This document shows, piece after piece, positions 11,049-23,662 of a stretch of DNA of 64,000 nucleotides (positions within the stretch are counted from its first letter, which is position 1; every line of letters begins with the position of its first letter). The stretch comes from Ischnura elegans (Eukaryota; Arthropoda; Insecta; Odonata; Coenagrionidae): the NCBI RefSeq assembly GCF_921293095.1, contig NC_060251.1:56809585-56873584 (forward strand). Reading direction: 5' to 3'. Under the pieces are notes generated by a model. That model did not search any database. It saw nothing but the letters and a program-made list of their open reading frames with translations, and was not told the origin of the DNA. The position numbers and the translations under genes were made by a program.

Positions 11049-13432
11049 TCCTTCACCAAAAACACACGGTATTTCTACCGGTTTTTGTCTATAATTAATA
11101 TTCATTTTGGAACAACCCTGTCATATGTATAAACCGATATTTTTGCTTTATAGGCGCTATAAAACCATTATTTGTGGCTCTCATGCGTAGGCAAATAGAG
11201 TGGTCAAGGATTTCATGCATCTATCATGTATTTTATAGTTTCTTTAAATTTTCTGCCGTTCGCATCGGTGCAATTATCTGCCTTTGAGTGTTTTCTATGG
11301 AGCAGCCGCGAACCAAGAATAAAATGATTGCTTTAGTTGGCCTAGATACTGTTTTTAATTGAAATGGAAAATCAAGATAGCCTAGAAATCTTATTGTACG
11401 CTCACAAATTTATTTATATGTGAAGGACAATAGTCAAGAAAGAGAATTAATTAGGGAATCATGATATACATTTAGTTTTTATTGAAACTCATGCGAATAT
11501 TTCAGGTCCTTCTCAGGTCGATGCATAAATTTCAAACTTGAAGCCTTCCCCTGCAATGCTAAACAGGAAAATTCATGTTTTGAAAGAGGTCTAAATCAAC
11601 CACATTTCTGCTCCGAAGGTCGGTTTAGTTAGTTGAGATGAAGGCACTTATTAACCATCGATTTGACCAATTGGCCAATTATATTTTCTTCCGTCATGGT
11701 ATAAGAAACAAGCCAAGGTAAAAACTCTAAAAATACTGTCTTATGTGTCCTGTCTCTCCCGTTTTACGTGTTTATGGACCTAAAATTCAACAAGGTGTAA
11801 AATAAGAAGAATTAAATATCCAATCAATATCAAGATTTCGATCATTATAACCTGAAGTAAGGTATCAAGCATCAACCTGTGGACGATTTTGGATACTTAA
11901 TTATTATTTTAAATCACTTCATATTGACTGCCGCTTGAATGAGATTTTTTGCTATCCGTAATTTTTTTCTTTCATAAAATCAACGACTCAATGGATGTTT
12001 TTGTGTTTGCATGGCGTCCAGTAGTTTAGGGCACTAGTTAATACACCCTGGGCTCTCTAGAAATTTGTCAACCCCAAATTGAAATCCGCCAATGATTATA
12101 ATTTACATTACCCTCCTTTTACCATGTGTTTTGGCTTAAAATTGATTCAGCATACGAACTCAGCTTATTTTGCGCTCGCTGTTTAAATTTTAAAATTTTC
12201 CCCATTTTTGTTTTCAATCGCGACTAATACATGTACCTAGAATACGTCATTCTTCGTCATATTTTGTTCAAAAACATTTTTTTTCCTGAGAAACGTTAAC
12301 ATGTTCTAATGGTCTTTAAAATGATACTTCGTTAGGAAATAATTTCGATTCAACATAGGATAAAATTCGTTTTGAGTTCGGTCCTCCGGAACAGATTAAT
12401 ATCGTAAAGCGAATTTCTTCCGTGTTGTGTTAAACCTCGACTATGCTTGAAAAAATCTGAATGTGAGAAATTTCACTCTAACGTGGCAGAATTATTGCCT
12501 ATCGAATGATCGCTACATTTACCCCATCAATCAACTGAAACATTGAACGTGGTTTTACATTAATACTATAAAAAACAACGCATTCTTAAGTGCTACTACA
12601 CTACTAAGTGCTACTGTAATAATATGGGTTGCTGAAAGACATGGTGAGCATGAAATTGCCTAGATTTTCTTATGTTCGCTTCCGTGAACTTGATAAAAAA
12701 ATCTTTATTTAAAACGGTTACTCAGCAAATGAGGTAAATTATCGTGTGGTTGTGTTTATCGGTTTTACGCGCTGTAAGGCATCGGTTATTTTTCTCGAAA
12801 GTAACCTCAGTGAAGGCTCAATGTTAGAATTTTTATGAATTTTTATCGTTAAAATCGTTTCTCGAAGTGTCATGTAATGCTCAGAAATCGCTGCTTAAAA
12901 CTCCATTTGAGAAGTCAAGCTATTATGTCTTACCAATTTGATCTTGTATCGTATGTTGCGACTAGTTTAAACGCAACTTAAAAAGTGGAAAATTAGCAGG
13001 TTAAATAGTATCATGAAAATTTTCGAAGAATCAAAATATAACTAAGGATATGGATTAACCTTCCATTTTATTTTCTTTTTAGGGAAGAATCACAAAATGC
13101 TTATCAACGCCTGCCAGTACACAATCAACGGGTTTACACGTAGAGAATGAAAACAATCATTGGAGATGTGTACTGCGTTCCTCATGGTGAGTACCCATTT
13201 CACATTCCATTTTTTTCCGGAGGATATTGAGAATTTGGTTACATTAGTATCACATTAAACCATCATTGGGTCTTACGCTGACTATACCGAAATATTACTG
13301 ATAAATGAAATTGAGAAAATAACCTGTCATAAGTGATTTTATCGTATAAAACCCATGATTGACAATTCATAATGGCGGAGAAAGGGAAGGCGGGCGGGGG
13401 ATGAGGAAAAACCTCGCCCCCTACTGTAATGG
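11049..13432. other. Long AT-rich interval, no gene seen
   Basis: About 2.4 kb without a supportable reading frame, RNA or repeat. It could be intron or intergenic DNA. Confidence 0.5.
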
Positions 13433-13716
13433 CGGTTTGGAGGAGGTGACGGACAGCTAAAGTAATTTGCGCCATAAGGGAAGGGGTAGGTAAGGAAGGG
13501 TGGAGAGAAACCCTGCGTCAGCAGTAGCCTGTTCTTAACGAAAGGCGCCAAGGGGACCACGGCTTAACGTCCCATCCGACGGACGGAGTGTTGCGCTTGA
13601 AATGCCCTCTACATTCAAGCAGGGATCAGCTGAAAATTCTCTCCCACCGCCGGGATTTGAGCCCGAGCCCACTGGATGGGAAGCCAACACTCTAGCCACT
13701 ACACCAACTCGATCCC
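13433..13716 (-). mobile_element. tRNA-derived SINE, family S1, copy 1
   Basis: On the minus strand it starts with a tRNA-like head: box A-like GGTGTAGTGGCTAGAG and box B-like GGCTCAAATCCC. Then come a conserved body (GTTGCGCTT region, CCGTCGGATGGGACG, CGTTAAGAACAGGC) and a 3' end near TCCTCCAAA. The pol III promoter boxes are visible, but the head is diverged. Related copies are at 27830-28106, 22497-22605, 28493-28640 and 57183-57345. Confidence 0.85.
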
Positions 13717-13845
13717 AATGCTACTATAATGCGTGATGAAATGGAATAATGGTGAATGGAAATGGTACTTGTTCTTCCAAATTGAGTACTCTGTAATTTC
13801 GTTGGTGAAATGATCGATTAAATTTGGACGAATCTCCTTGATATA

Positions 13846-14490
13846 CAGGGTGTTTCAGGAAGAATTTGCAATACTTCTAGAGGTGGTAGAGCAGACAATT
13901 TTAAGCATTTTTATCCATAAACACACGGTCGCAACTCCTTAGTTACTGAGCTATGGTAACGCAAACATTCTATTGGATACACTTTGCAGTTAACATGAAA
14001 ACGGTTTTTCTGGGGTATCCAGCCCAGGCGCACAGCTAGGAATTAAGGCTAAGGGGGCGTTTAGGAGCAACTAATACTGGAGGATATGGAATACGGGAGG
14101 AGCGGGTGCCCTCCCCCAGAAAATTTTTTTAGATGAATGGTTCAAAAATGGTGACTTTTACGGCTTTCTGAGGGATATTTTACTAATCATTACACTATTC
14201 TATAAGTAATATTTATCTAATTAAGTAAAATGAATTAAAATTTGAAATTTCTCTGAATATCCTACAAAATCCCGCCTCGCTGCGCCATTGATCCAGCCTA
14301 TTCGACATTGTATTTAGTATCCTGGTATTAAAAGGACATCGAATAATTAAGGTTGGACGAAAATGTGCTATTATAACTGTCTTAAACAATTAATCTTTGG
14401 GCGTAATTAAACGAGAGCTTTGACCGAGTATCAACTATACGATCGCGCAATCTCACTCATTTTGAGATTGTTCTGTATGATGAGATTGGT
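13846..14490 (+). mobile_element. Mariner-like (TA-flanked) nonautonomous element, copy 1
   Basis: Begins TA/CAGGGTGTTTCAGGA at 13844-13860 and continues with sequence shared with the long inverted repeat at 38102-39029: the gtcgcaactcc, cagttaacatgaaaacggt and attataa..aacaattaatct blocks. The TA target and CAGGGTGTT start fit the Tc1/mariner group, but no transposase is present. It is split at 14025-14290 by a hAT-type element. The right terminus is not clear. Confidence 0.6.
14025..14290 (+). mobile_element. hAT-type nonautonomous element (family A), copy 1
   Basis: Flanked by a perfect 8 bp duplication, ATCCAGCC (14017-14024 and 14291-14298). Starts CAGGCGCACAGCTAGG and ends in the inverted form CGCTGCGCCATTG. 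It is nested in the mariner-like element at 13846-14490, so it inserted later. It has no ORF. Sister copies are at 14904-15202 and 50731-51039. Confidence 0.9.
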
Positions 14491-14903
14491 CAGTATATTT
14501 TGAAAATTTCGACGCATTACCATGTTTTTATTTACTACTCATCTTGAACCAATCCCTCTTCCCGAGATAACTCTCCTCGCCCATCACATTTAGTTATAGC
14601 GTTCACCGCTACACGCCGCTACCCGTCTCCCTTCCCTTCCCGCCCAAGGTGCCTACTTCAACCACTCCCAAAGCGTTGCGCGTGCCTAAATGACGTCACC
14701 TCTTCCCGCTGTATGTAATTCCCCCTGCCCGAGTCGCTCGAGTTAAAAAGATAGACTACCTCCTCATGTGTGCCATCTCAAAAAAGTAATGGCGGCAAAA
14801 ATATACACGGGGAAGGTTCATTTGGGCCGGCAAAGAGTTGCCCGTGGCAACCGTGTTGCTAACCCATCCCCCGCTTTCTTTTCCCAGCACATGTCCCGTC
14901 CAC
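14491..14903. other. Mixed interval with GC-richer block
   Basis: 14570-14740 is GC-richer than the surroundings and contains TGACGTCA at about 14691 (a CRE-like palindrome). No gene is supported. Confidence 0.3.
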
Positions 14904-15202
14904 CAGGGGCGCAGGTAGGAATTAAGGCTGGGGGTTTAGGTGCAACTAATACCAGGGTGTGTGGGGGGTATGGAATACCCACCAGGATAAGCAGTAGGTG
15001 AGAGATTAATAAATTGCGGAATTTTAAGATAAATGGTTCAAAATGGTGAGTTTTACGGCTTTCTGAGGGATATTTTATTAAGCCTTTCATTATTCTATTA
15101 GTATTATCAATACAATTGAGTAAAATGTATTAAACTTAAAATTTCTCTGAGCTCTGGGAGGGGGGGGGGGTTTCCCCAAATCCCCCCATCGCTGCGCCAG
15201 TG
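14904..15202 (+). mobile_element. hAT-type nonautonomous element (family A), copy 2
   Basis: Starts CAGGGGCGCAGGTAGG and ends CGCTGCGCCAGTG. The flanks CCGTCCAC (14896-14903) and CCTTCCAC (15203-15210) are an 8 bp duplication with one mismatch. A poly-G run lies near the right end. It is a close relative of the copies at 14025 and 50731. Confidence 0.9.
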
Positions 15203-15552
15203 CCTTCCACTGCTTTGTGTCCATCACCCATAGGCCCCTCTTATTTTATGCGCGTTTATTTTTTCCAGCCTTTATATCAACTCACCAACCTGTCTGTTTG
15301 TTTGTCTGGTACAAATCTTGCAACTCAAATTTGACTCACTTCCTGTGAAGCAAAAACGCTGAAATTTTGCACACTTCTTCATTTCCGATGACAATACATG
15401 AAAATATAACTTTTTCTCTCCAACCCCCCTTTAACCACCCCCCAGTCAACCTATAGCCCCCCAAAACATGTTTTTGATCTAAGAAGTTCCAAATGGTCGA
15501 TTTTCGTGTTTGTAAATGTTTGAATATTGTTTTACCGTTACATAAAACGTAC
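15203..15552. other. Possible repeat with (tgtt)n-like start
   Basis: 15280-15310 carries a ctgtctgtttgtttgtctgg stretch, followed by text reminiscent of helitron-like or other dispersed repeats in insects. I cannot assign it. Confidence 0.3.
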
Positions 15553-15645
15553 GGGGTGGCATTTTTAACATAGGGGGGTGGCATTTTTAACATAGGGGTA
15601 GGCATTTAAAAGCATAGGGGTGGCATTTGGAAACATAGGGGGCTT
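15553..15645. repeat. Minisatellite, about 21-22 bp unit, four copies
   Basis: The motif ggggtggcatttttaacata is repeated about four times with increasing divergence (taggcatttaaaagcata, then ggtggcatttggaaacata). The open frame across it on the minus strand is a by-product of the repeat. Confidence 0.85.
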
Positions 15646-16183
15646 ACCATTCACTGAAAATTTAATAAATATAGTGACTTTTTTAATACGTCACTTTTGG
15701 TTTTTCGGGGTCACTGAGTTTTTTTGCTTTGTGTCATATATAAACGTTGCTCATCCCCTGTAATCTAAATATAAAGGCTGGTTTAAAAAAAAAAATTTAT
15801 AAGAGCTTATTCCATACGCGTTTCATTCCCAAGCGACTCTTTCTCTCTTTTCTCTCTTGATTTCTCACCGCGTCTTTCCTCTCTTTTTTCTCGCCGATTT
15901 CATGCGTTTAGAATGGCCACCGTCCGTGGCCCATTTTACAGCCTTCTCTACAACACGCTTTTGCCCCCTCACTCCTCGCGGGTGCGAATAAAAAGATGGG
16001 CGAGGTTCTCGCGAAAACAAATGCCCACGTGAGTAGTTCGGCTCGTTTCACACGCGATTGCCGACGATTGTTTTCCCTGGCTTCCTCTTTTCTCGACTGT
16101 CCAAAAAAGGAGCGTATTTGCAATTTCATCCCCAAGCCTTTTAGGGGCTGCGTAGAGGAGGCCCATTTCCATCCCTCAGGAGG
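15646..16183. other. No gene seen
   Basis: 15890-16190 is CpG-richer and contains overlapping short open frames on both strands that look accidental. Nothing else is supported. Confidence 0.4.
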
Positions 16184-16530
16184 CTGATTTCTTTTGCCAC
16201 TTCGGTTGTATTTTAATCGGTTTTTAATAATATCCGCGGCGCGTTGATGAGAGCAATGCGATCCAATTTTTTACAATATTGTGCGGTATAGTGTTTGTAA
16301 TTGCGAGGAATATCATTGAAAAGTAATGTATTTGATAAATCACATCATCGTCTGTATAAATTTCGATTATAATCCTAATTATACCTTATTTCCCCGTGAT
16401 CATTGAATCAATTTGTTCGTCAGTGACACTGGTGATGACTTTTGTAAAACCATTTGATACATGGTGGGCGACAAAACTTTTAAGAGCCGACTTGAGGATA
16501 TTCTTTTGTAATATTTGTGTTTAGAACCAT
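16184..16530 (+). repeat. Dispersed repeat E, copy 1
   Basis: About 340 bp that match 59450-59790 along their length: the shared blocks include cacttcggt, attgcgaggaat, tataccttatttccccgtga and cttttgtaatatt. Shorter pieces recur at 60412-60490 and, inverted, at 18345-18397. There is no ORF. It may be a nonautonomous element or the 3' part of a larger one. Confidence 0.8.
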
Positions 16531-16632
16531 CTTCTAGTATGGAATATTTACAGGGTTCATTTCTATTCACTCCATGAAATCGTGTTAGGCTTGACGAAGA
16601 GGAAATGCGATATATCTATGATAACATGTTGA

Positions 16633-16816
16633 CAACAATTAGCAATTTCCACAATTTAATATATAACTTCACTACCGACACATGGCTTCGACACTCTATA
16701 CCATAGAGAGTCGAAACCATGAAATAAAACCTTCTAGGGTCATTGAAAATGACATTAGTGTTGAAAGTGATGTCAGTAGTGAAATTATATATTTAAGAGC
16801 GGAAATTGCAATTGAT
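16633..16816. repeat. Fold-back element with an inner hairpin
   Basis: The arm at 16633-16675 (agcaatttccacaattta, atataacttcactac) is inverted at 16773-16816. Inside, catggcttcgacactctat at 16681-16699 is inverted at 16703-16721 with two mismatches. The nested symmetry is typical of a small fold-back or MITE-like element. Confidence 0.75.
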
Positions 16817-17005
16817 GTTTATATTTGATCACGGATGTCTTTTCACTCTCTATAAGACAGAATATTCAGCATATGTTTTTTCCATCTTCAAACCAAAATC
16901 AGCCTCTGATCCTAGAACCCCTAGGACTGACTCTTTCTACCTCTTACGTCCCATGCCTCGAAGAAATACTTATCTAATATCTGAAAATTTCTTTGTGCTA
17001 TTATA

Positions 17006-17545
17006 CGAGGGTCATTCCATAACTAATGCACCCAAATTTCCTGACATCACAACCTTCATCATTGGCACTTAAAATTTTTACAGTGCATTAACACATTCTT
17101 TAGGAATACCATGTCACATTTCAACATAATCTCCGTCCTTTTAAATAGCCTTACGCCACCTTGGAACTAAGGCGTATATATTCCTGTTCGGTAAGTCTGA
17201 CTCGGCGCGCTTAACAATGAGAGGTGTTTGAGTGCAATATGGGGTCTATCGCTGCGTCCACCATCTTCAATATTGGCATGCCCGTTCTCACAAGATACTC
17301 GTCGTGCCCACTGACTAACTCTTCTACGATCGATATCACCATCTCTATTCACCCTCAACCTTTCGTGAATGTTTCCGACCGTCTCATTCTGAAAACCACG
17401 AATATTGAAAAAGAGGATCCTCAAGTCGCTTCTAAATGTGTTGCCAACAACCGCGCATCTAAATACGTTCACAAAAGTCGCCACTCGTGTCGCTGACGGA
17501 CAATTTGATCCGAGTTTCACGGGGAAATAAGGTATAATCTTCACT
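17006..17545 (-). pseudogene. Internally deleted mariner transposon
   Basis: The left end at 17004 reads TA/CGAGGGTCATTCCATAACT, a mariner-type terminus. On the minus strand the transposase helix-turn-helix region is readable (RGFQNETVGNIHERLRV, WARRV, then HANIED and a RSDRPH motif) at about 17230-17440. It then jumps to the C-terminal end (GDYVEM, stop) near 17115-17130. The catalytic core is missing, so this is a deletion derivative. The 5' terminus is not found and may have been lost where the LINE fragment at 17545 begins. Confidence 0.75.
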
Positions 17546-18188
17546 GTGGAGTACCTCAGGGCTCAGTTCTTGGCCCTCTTTTATTTTCTCTCTACATCCG
17601 TGACCTCCCGAGCGGTATTGAACACTGTTAATACATGTAGCAATAAGTGATGGTGCTAAAAAAACCTGCAAACTCTTGAATAATGTGAAATACATAATAT
17701 ATCGAAGTTGAAATACCATTAGCATGTTTAAAAATTTATGCCTATGCTATTGGAAAGTATTTACTGGTTTTCAAACTTGTTAAGTATGCATTTATTTTTT
17801 CGTCATTGAGATTTCAATTATTCATAATTAATGTTTTATAACATTAACCTCAGGTCTGTTTGAAATCGAATGCCATATTTGTTGGAGTAAATGATTTATC
17901 ATTATTCATGTTCTATTTATTTAGTTATTTATTTATTTTTTCATGTTCTACCCTAAATGTTGTGATGGGTATATGTGCATACTTAGGTTTTCTTGCTATG
18001 ATTGATTGAGTTAACTTCAAGATTTCATTTCTATGCCCTGATGTGTCAGCTGTGCTGAATTTCTTTCGGAAATATTTGACATATTTTGTACAAGTTTTTT
18101 TTATCATCTCTTTTGTATGTAACATTCATTTTATGTTCTTAATGGACAATTTGTCCGAGAACAATAAATATTATTATTATTATTATTA
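17545..18188 (+). mobile_element. LINE fragment: RT motif plus 3' end with (ATT)n tail
   Basis: 17545-17628 reads CGVPQGSVLGPLLFSLYIRD and a few more residues before a stop, a conserved reverse transcriptase block of non-LTR elements. The catalytic FADD-type motif is not present here. The stretch to 18188 ends with aataaatattattattattatta, as at the 3' end of many insect LINEs. That the two parts are one element is inferred from orientation and spacing only. Confidence 0.65.
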
Positions 18189-19489
18189 GGGCTGTCAACC
18201 GAAATTTATATACATAATGATGTGATCTATCAAATACCTACACATAACTTATCAATGCTGTTCCTTGATATTGCAAACATTACAATGCAAGATGTTGGAA
18301 AAATGTGGATCACATTGGACTCATCAAAGCGTCACGGACATTTTTGAAAGCCGATTAAAATGCGACCGAAGTGACAACGGAAATCAGCCTTCTATGGGAC
18401 GGGATTGGACCTTTTTTATGCAGTCCCCTTGGTCACAACAAAGAAACTCAGTTACTTTTGACGGACATCTAGTGCATCCACCATCTTATAGAACTGCTGC
18501 TACTACGTCACGATCGTTATTGCGTTCCAATACATTTTAATGGAAGCGGGAAGGGTGATTATATGCATTCAAATTGATTGGAATTGGCTTGAGTAACAAT
18601 TTTGGTGTCCAGATATTTGCGTGCATAAGTTTTGGAGTGCCCCTCTTAGATTTTAAACGAGAGATGCATCGCAAAAAATACGACCTCTCAAGAGGGAGTG
18701 TTGCATCCTCCTAATAATCTTTCCCCGCCTCAGGAAGTATCCCCTTCATATCGTGAGGAATTGTCCTACCCGTGTGGGTTCTCATGTATTAGTCTGGATG
18801 TTTGAATATAACTTTGAGCATACAAAGTCGAGTTGTAGATAAAACTAATTTTCATTCATAACAATGGAATTCTCCGAAACAAATCCACAATCAAAATATT
18901 TGCTCGCACTTAGATACCACTACTCTCGATCGAAATCTACCTGCATGTGTTATCGAACACCTGTCTGTGAACTACGAGTCTTTCTTAAAAATCCTAGTGT
19001 AACATCTGATTACTCCATTATCTGTTCATGAAAACGTATAAAAGTAGGGGGAGGGTTAACCCCCCCTAGAGCGAGGAATACAAATACAACTTGGATGAGG
19101 TACCCTAAATTAAATTACTTAAAATTTCAGCCTTTTTGATGAATGTTTTTTTTTTCAAAATTCTCCGTACACCATGTGGAAAACTAATTTGATGCAAGAA
19201 TAAGAATGTGAATTTTTTTCAATGTTGTATGTTTCAACTATTTGTGACCATTATCACTAATTTAAATATGAAAAAGAAAAATGGTCTGCAGGCATGAGTA
19301 ACGAACTTATCATGTGCATGTATCTTATCGCAACATTTAACGAATAGGTAAATATTGAAAATTTGAGATTGTGACTATCATTTTTCAGAAGCTGGTGAGT
19401 CAACGTTTAATAAAATGATACTTCATTTCTCACACTTGGTACAGTATTAACGGAGCATATACGGAATGACAGAAAAATACTGTAATAAT
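18189..19489. other. No gene seen; short inverted piece of repeat E
   Basis: 18345-18397 is the reverse complement of the start of repeat E (compare 59446-59500). The rest holds no supported gene. Confidence 0.5.
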
Positions 19490-19750
19490 ATCGTATATGA
19501 GGGGATGAGAATCCAAGAGGTAAAAGTGATTCTTTTTTTTAACAAAGTTAGACACAGAAATTAACCAAAACTTGGTGGTCAAGGGATATTAATGAGTCTG
19601 TTCTGTGCTGACATTGAGTGGAAAATCAAACGCACTGATAAACATCTAGTTGATCTCGTTTGTTTTCTTTACTTAATTTCAGTACCTAAATATGTTTAGA
19701 AAAAATATTACTTGTACCTCTTGGCTTCTCACCCTCATATATGATACGAT
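19490..19750. repeat. Terminal-inverted-repeat element I, copy 1
   Basis: Left arm about 19490-19535 (tatcgtatatgagg, gagaatccaagaggtaaaagt) is inverted at 19705-19750 (acttgtacctcttggcttctc). The interior has no ORF. The end motif agccaagaggtacaagt recurs at 34848-35068. Confidence 0.6.
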
Positions 19751-21710
19751 ATGTCCCTGTGGAGAGGTAAACGTGAAGGACCGAATTCGTCAAGCTGAAT
19801 AATATTCTGAAGTGTTCTGAAAGGCCCGAACACGAACAACCCTATATCATTGATTTCTTGGGTATTTCTCAAATGAGGTATGAATCTTTGAATATGAGGG
19901 AGGGGGCCGTGGTAGGTGATGAAATGAGATGCTCGTTGAAATGGATATAAGCGAAGAAGCAATGGAGAATGATGAGGAGCCTAAAAGTGTAGTGCTAGTA
20001 AAGGAGTCGCGGTGGAAAATATTGGAAAGTTATCACTATTTTTATGGCACCTGACCACTATACCTCTGTTTTCTACTTTTACTTATTATAATCTCCCTGT
20101 AAATAGTTACCATTACCCATAGATAATGTGCTAAGTCGTATCGTGCCCGGTAACGGGCAGTAGTTAGGGCCTATAAATAATAGTGTTAAATAATTTTTGT
20201 ATTTTAAATCAAATGTCGCCATCTATTTCCATTCTTTACCGAGCTATCCTATTTTACATTTCATTGTATCCTCTTATTAAATCAGCGTTTAAAACATTTC
20301 GAATGAGTTCGTGAAATAATAATGATGCCCTACATCCTGGCCCGGTCCTTGCGGCGGTTTGTTCAAATAAATATTACAAATGGCAAGTGCTATTATTTTG
20401 AGACCAATCTTATGGAGAAGTAAGAGGAACTCTCTCTTGTTATATATAAATTAGTGGACAGTCATTAAGGCATCAATTGAAACGAAATTCGTTGAGAAGC
20501 TATCGTTTGAAGAGAAACTTGGCATTGTATTGCCGCTTAGAGAGGGACCGTGCTATCATAATATTTTCCCTTTCACTGCATTCTTTAATTTAATATGAGT
20601 TTATAACATTGATTAATTGAAGGTATGCAGAAAATGTTTTTGATCACCTGCTGTGGTAACGATACCTTTCTGGAGCCTTCGGTTCATTTTCTTCCAATGG
20701 CATCAGTTTTCTTAAAACTCTCTCGATTCGACATTGTATTTCGTTTAGCATGAGTTCGAATGAAGCCGGGATAATTTTTTTGCGGAGATTGCCTCGAAAA
20801 CTGTTCGATGTCGACCATTTACTCTTTTATAAGGGGTATGGTAGGATGATACATTTCAGGAAATCTTAATTCTTCTGCTGTAGGATCCGTGTTATAATAT
20901 TTTCATTCTTAATATCTCTAATCCAAAGATGATCTTAGTGGAAGTAATATGTGTGTATCGGTTTTAGAAATGTTTATTTTGTGAACACAGCCGGTGGATA
21001 CAATGCACCATTTATTTATTTCGCACAGTAAATAATAATTACCTTCATTGTTAATTCACAGCGTTGAACTTTATAATTAACTTTTTCTATTCACGGCGTT
21101 AGATTCTTTTCTTTCCAGAGTCCCCGTATTTAGCGCTCTCTCCTCAAAACATATTTATCCTTATGCATATCTAGTCTTCGGGACTGCTAGCACCCGAGTA
21201 GTCTCATTATTTCCTTAGTGTATTTATTGATCGAATGTGTTGTTAATAGTGGGATATATGTTTGGATGTCATACGAAGAACATCGTAAAAAAGGTGATAT
21301 TCACTCTGTAAAGTAGCCGTTTTGTAGTCTTAAGAGATTTTTTAGTCCTAGACTCTGTAAAGGTTCCCTTCAGTTTTTCATTTCAAAATTGTGAAAATGT
21401 CTTCACTAAATATCTTCAACTGCCTAACAAATGACGCGTAAACGTATTGTTCATTGTTTTTGATGCTTCTTTGAATTAGGTCAATGTAAATCTTAAAGAG
21501 CAGCGTGTCGCTAGATAGAATGAGTAATCAAGGAAATTCATGGCCTGTTCCGTTTGCCCTTGTATCTTTAGTTACACATGTGGTCTTTTCATGTTGATTT
21601 ACCGAACAGATAAGGCGCGAGACCTTCGCTTATTCATATATGCGGAAAAAAGGAACGCTCACTAAAAGTCACGACGTAAAATATTTCGACGTGCTCGCAA
21701 AAAAGCATTT
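19751..21710. other. AT-rich interval, no gene seen
   Basis: No gene, RNA or repeat supported in about 2 kb. Confidence 0.5.
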
Positions 21711-21959
21711 CGATGGCTAAGTTCTAGCAACACGTGTCTAAAAATTTGGCCGTTTTGAGTCAATACTGTTAATAAATAGTGAAATCCTAGCAAACGACAA
21801 ATCTTTGTTTGCAAATGTATGCTTCTTTTTCACTTTAATGTATTTTTGGTTTTTAATTTCATTTGAAATTATATATAATTAAAAAGATCAATCGTTTTTT
21901 TTTGCTCTCCTGAAAAATTGATATTTTTCAGGTACGTGTTGTTAGAACTTAGCCATCGG
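21711..21959. repeat. MITE-like element with 26-28 bp inverted ends
   Basis: cgatggctaagttctagcaa at 21711-21730 (arm to 21738) is inverted at 21934-21959. The length of about 250 bp, AT-rich interior and absence of an ORF fit a MITE. Target duplication is not clear. Confidence 0.65.
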
Positions 21960-22496
21960 TATATTTAAAACGGATGAGGATGGAAAAATCTTTTACACGG
22001 CTAATTGCTCTGTCTGCGCCGCATTTTAAACTTGATTAAAAATTAGAAATACAAGTGGGAAACATATATCAATATAATTTAACCCTTTTCTAACCCAGAG
22101 CTGATTATGGCATAAATCAATTTTGAAGATTTTTCATTTTGAAAACTCAAAAATTTACCAATCAATTATAAGTATCGTGGCAGCTAAATATTTCGTCATT
22201 AAAATTTACTCTACAAAATAATGGTTTGTTAAGATACTTCCTAAATAGAGCTGAGAGTTTAAACATTTTTGATGTTGCATAGAAGCAACATTGGGATATA
22301 AAGGGTTAATGAATGCATATAAATTAATGTGAGAGATAAAAAATAATCGAAATACATGAGATTATTTTGAAAATTTAAATAAAAAATATACCACCTGTGT
22401 GGTGGAGATACATCCCTATATGGTAATTAGATATTTCAAGTGGTAAGCTTTAAAACTAATGTGGCTGGATAAGCGTTTAAGAATCTCGAATCGTAG
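21960..22496. other. AT-rich interval, no gene seen
   Basis: Only a small hairpin (ccacctgtgtggtgg near 22391) is visible. Confidence 0.5.
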
Positions 22497-22605
22497 GTAT
22501 TTGGAGGAGGCGACCGCGAGGAAGAGCACCATAGAAGGAGGGTTGGCAAGTAAGGGTAGAGAGAAATACCGTATCGGCATTATCCCGCTCTTAACAAAAG
22601 ACGCG
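22497..22605 (-). mobile_element. SINE S1, 3' fragment
   Basis: Matches the 3' half of S1 as seen at 13433-13550 (ttggaggagg, gggtagagagaaa, gctcttaacaaaag). The tRNA-like head is missing, consistent with 5' truncation. Confidence 0.7.
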
Positions 22606-23439
22606 TACTAATTACAAATAAATTAAAGAGTCGTTCTATCAGTTTAATTTTTTCTTTCGGGGTAAACAGGTATGCACAGAGAAAAATGTTTAGGTGGTAC
22701 GCCTAAACGTTCGGCCCTCACGACCAAATACTTTAATCGGTATGGGGCTGGCTGAACTTTTCAGTGAATTCGACAGAAAAGTCCAGTCACACCAGTTTAG
22801 ATGCTCCCTCTAAAGTGTTTCCTGCGGGTGACAAACTGATGCAGTTGTTGCATAGGAACAATCTAAATAATATGACTAAACGAAACTTCATCATAATGTC
22901 TGAATTGGGTCAGTGCTATTAGTCAAACACGACCAGATCCATAATCTCAACTACCTTCTGTGATGGAGTTTGGGTGAAACCAATGATATTGATAGAGGGT
23001 CATAGTCACCTTGATAATAAAAGAATAGGCGCTGTCTTTGCAGAATTTGATTAATGTGACTAAATTGTTTAATTAGCCTGTTTGAAATTTTTTAATTAAA
23101 TTGGTCAAATGCTTTACTAATTTGTCTTTTTTTAACCCCCTTGCGGCTGGTGTAAAAGTTAACGTAAAAGCTGGTATCGTGATTAATTTATCTCCTCATA
23201 TATAAGGTAGGCAATAACTGGACATTTTTTCTCATGAAGTTGATTTATTAAACATCTTTAGTACATACAACAATATTCTCTCCATTCACAATTATTCGTG
23301 GAAACAGACAGCTTATCTTTTTACATTCAAAGCATGAAACATTCTCAGTTAAATCAACAAAATAGCATGACAGATGATAATTCCATGATATTGTGGTAAG
23401 TTGAGAATAAAAAAGGAGACTTCATTAGAAGTATTGACT
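22606..23439. other. No gene seen
   Basis: AT-rich sequence. The part from about 23230 may be the 3' flank of the decayed gene that follows on the minus strand. Confidence 0.45.
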
Positions 23440-23610
23440 ATAGTTTAATTTTACAATTCCAAAATTCGGAGATCCTAACTCATTGGCACCCACCACAATA
23501 CAAGAATTGTCTTTAAAGATGTATTCAACGGTGTTCGGCGAGATGTTGTGGAACATAATGATACAATGGTAAATGAAGAGCAAACTTAGTGCATGTCTAC
23601 AGTAATTTTA

Positions 23611-23661
23611 TTTGGCACGACGCGTTTCAGCGACCTTACTTCGCTATCATCAGGTACAAAA
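23611..23661 (-). ncRNA. Hammerhead-ribozyme-like motif, minus-strand copy
   Basis: Read on the minus strand from 23661: helix I GTAC, core CTGATGA, helix II AGCG/CGCT, GAAA, a two-base-pair helix III (A-T and C-G) with loop GC, then GTC. The cleavage-site C is 23619. The helix I partner is GTGC, so one pair is G-T. One extra T lies between the core and helix II. Confidence 0.5.
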
Positions 23662-23662
23662 A

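Noticed and set aside
15336..15605. 89-codon minus-strand open frame
   Set aside because: Its start lies in a 21 bp minisatellite and the protein is repeat-like, with no domain.
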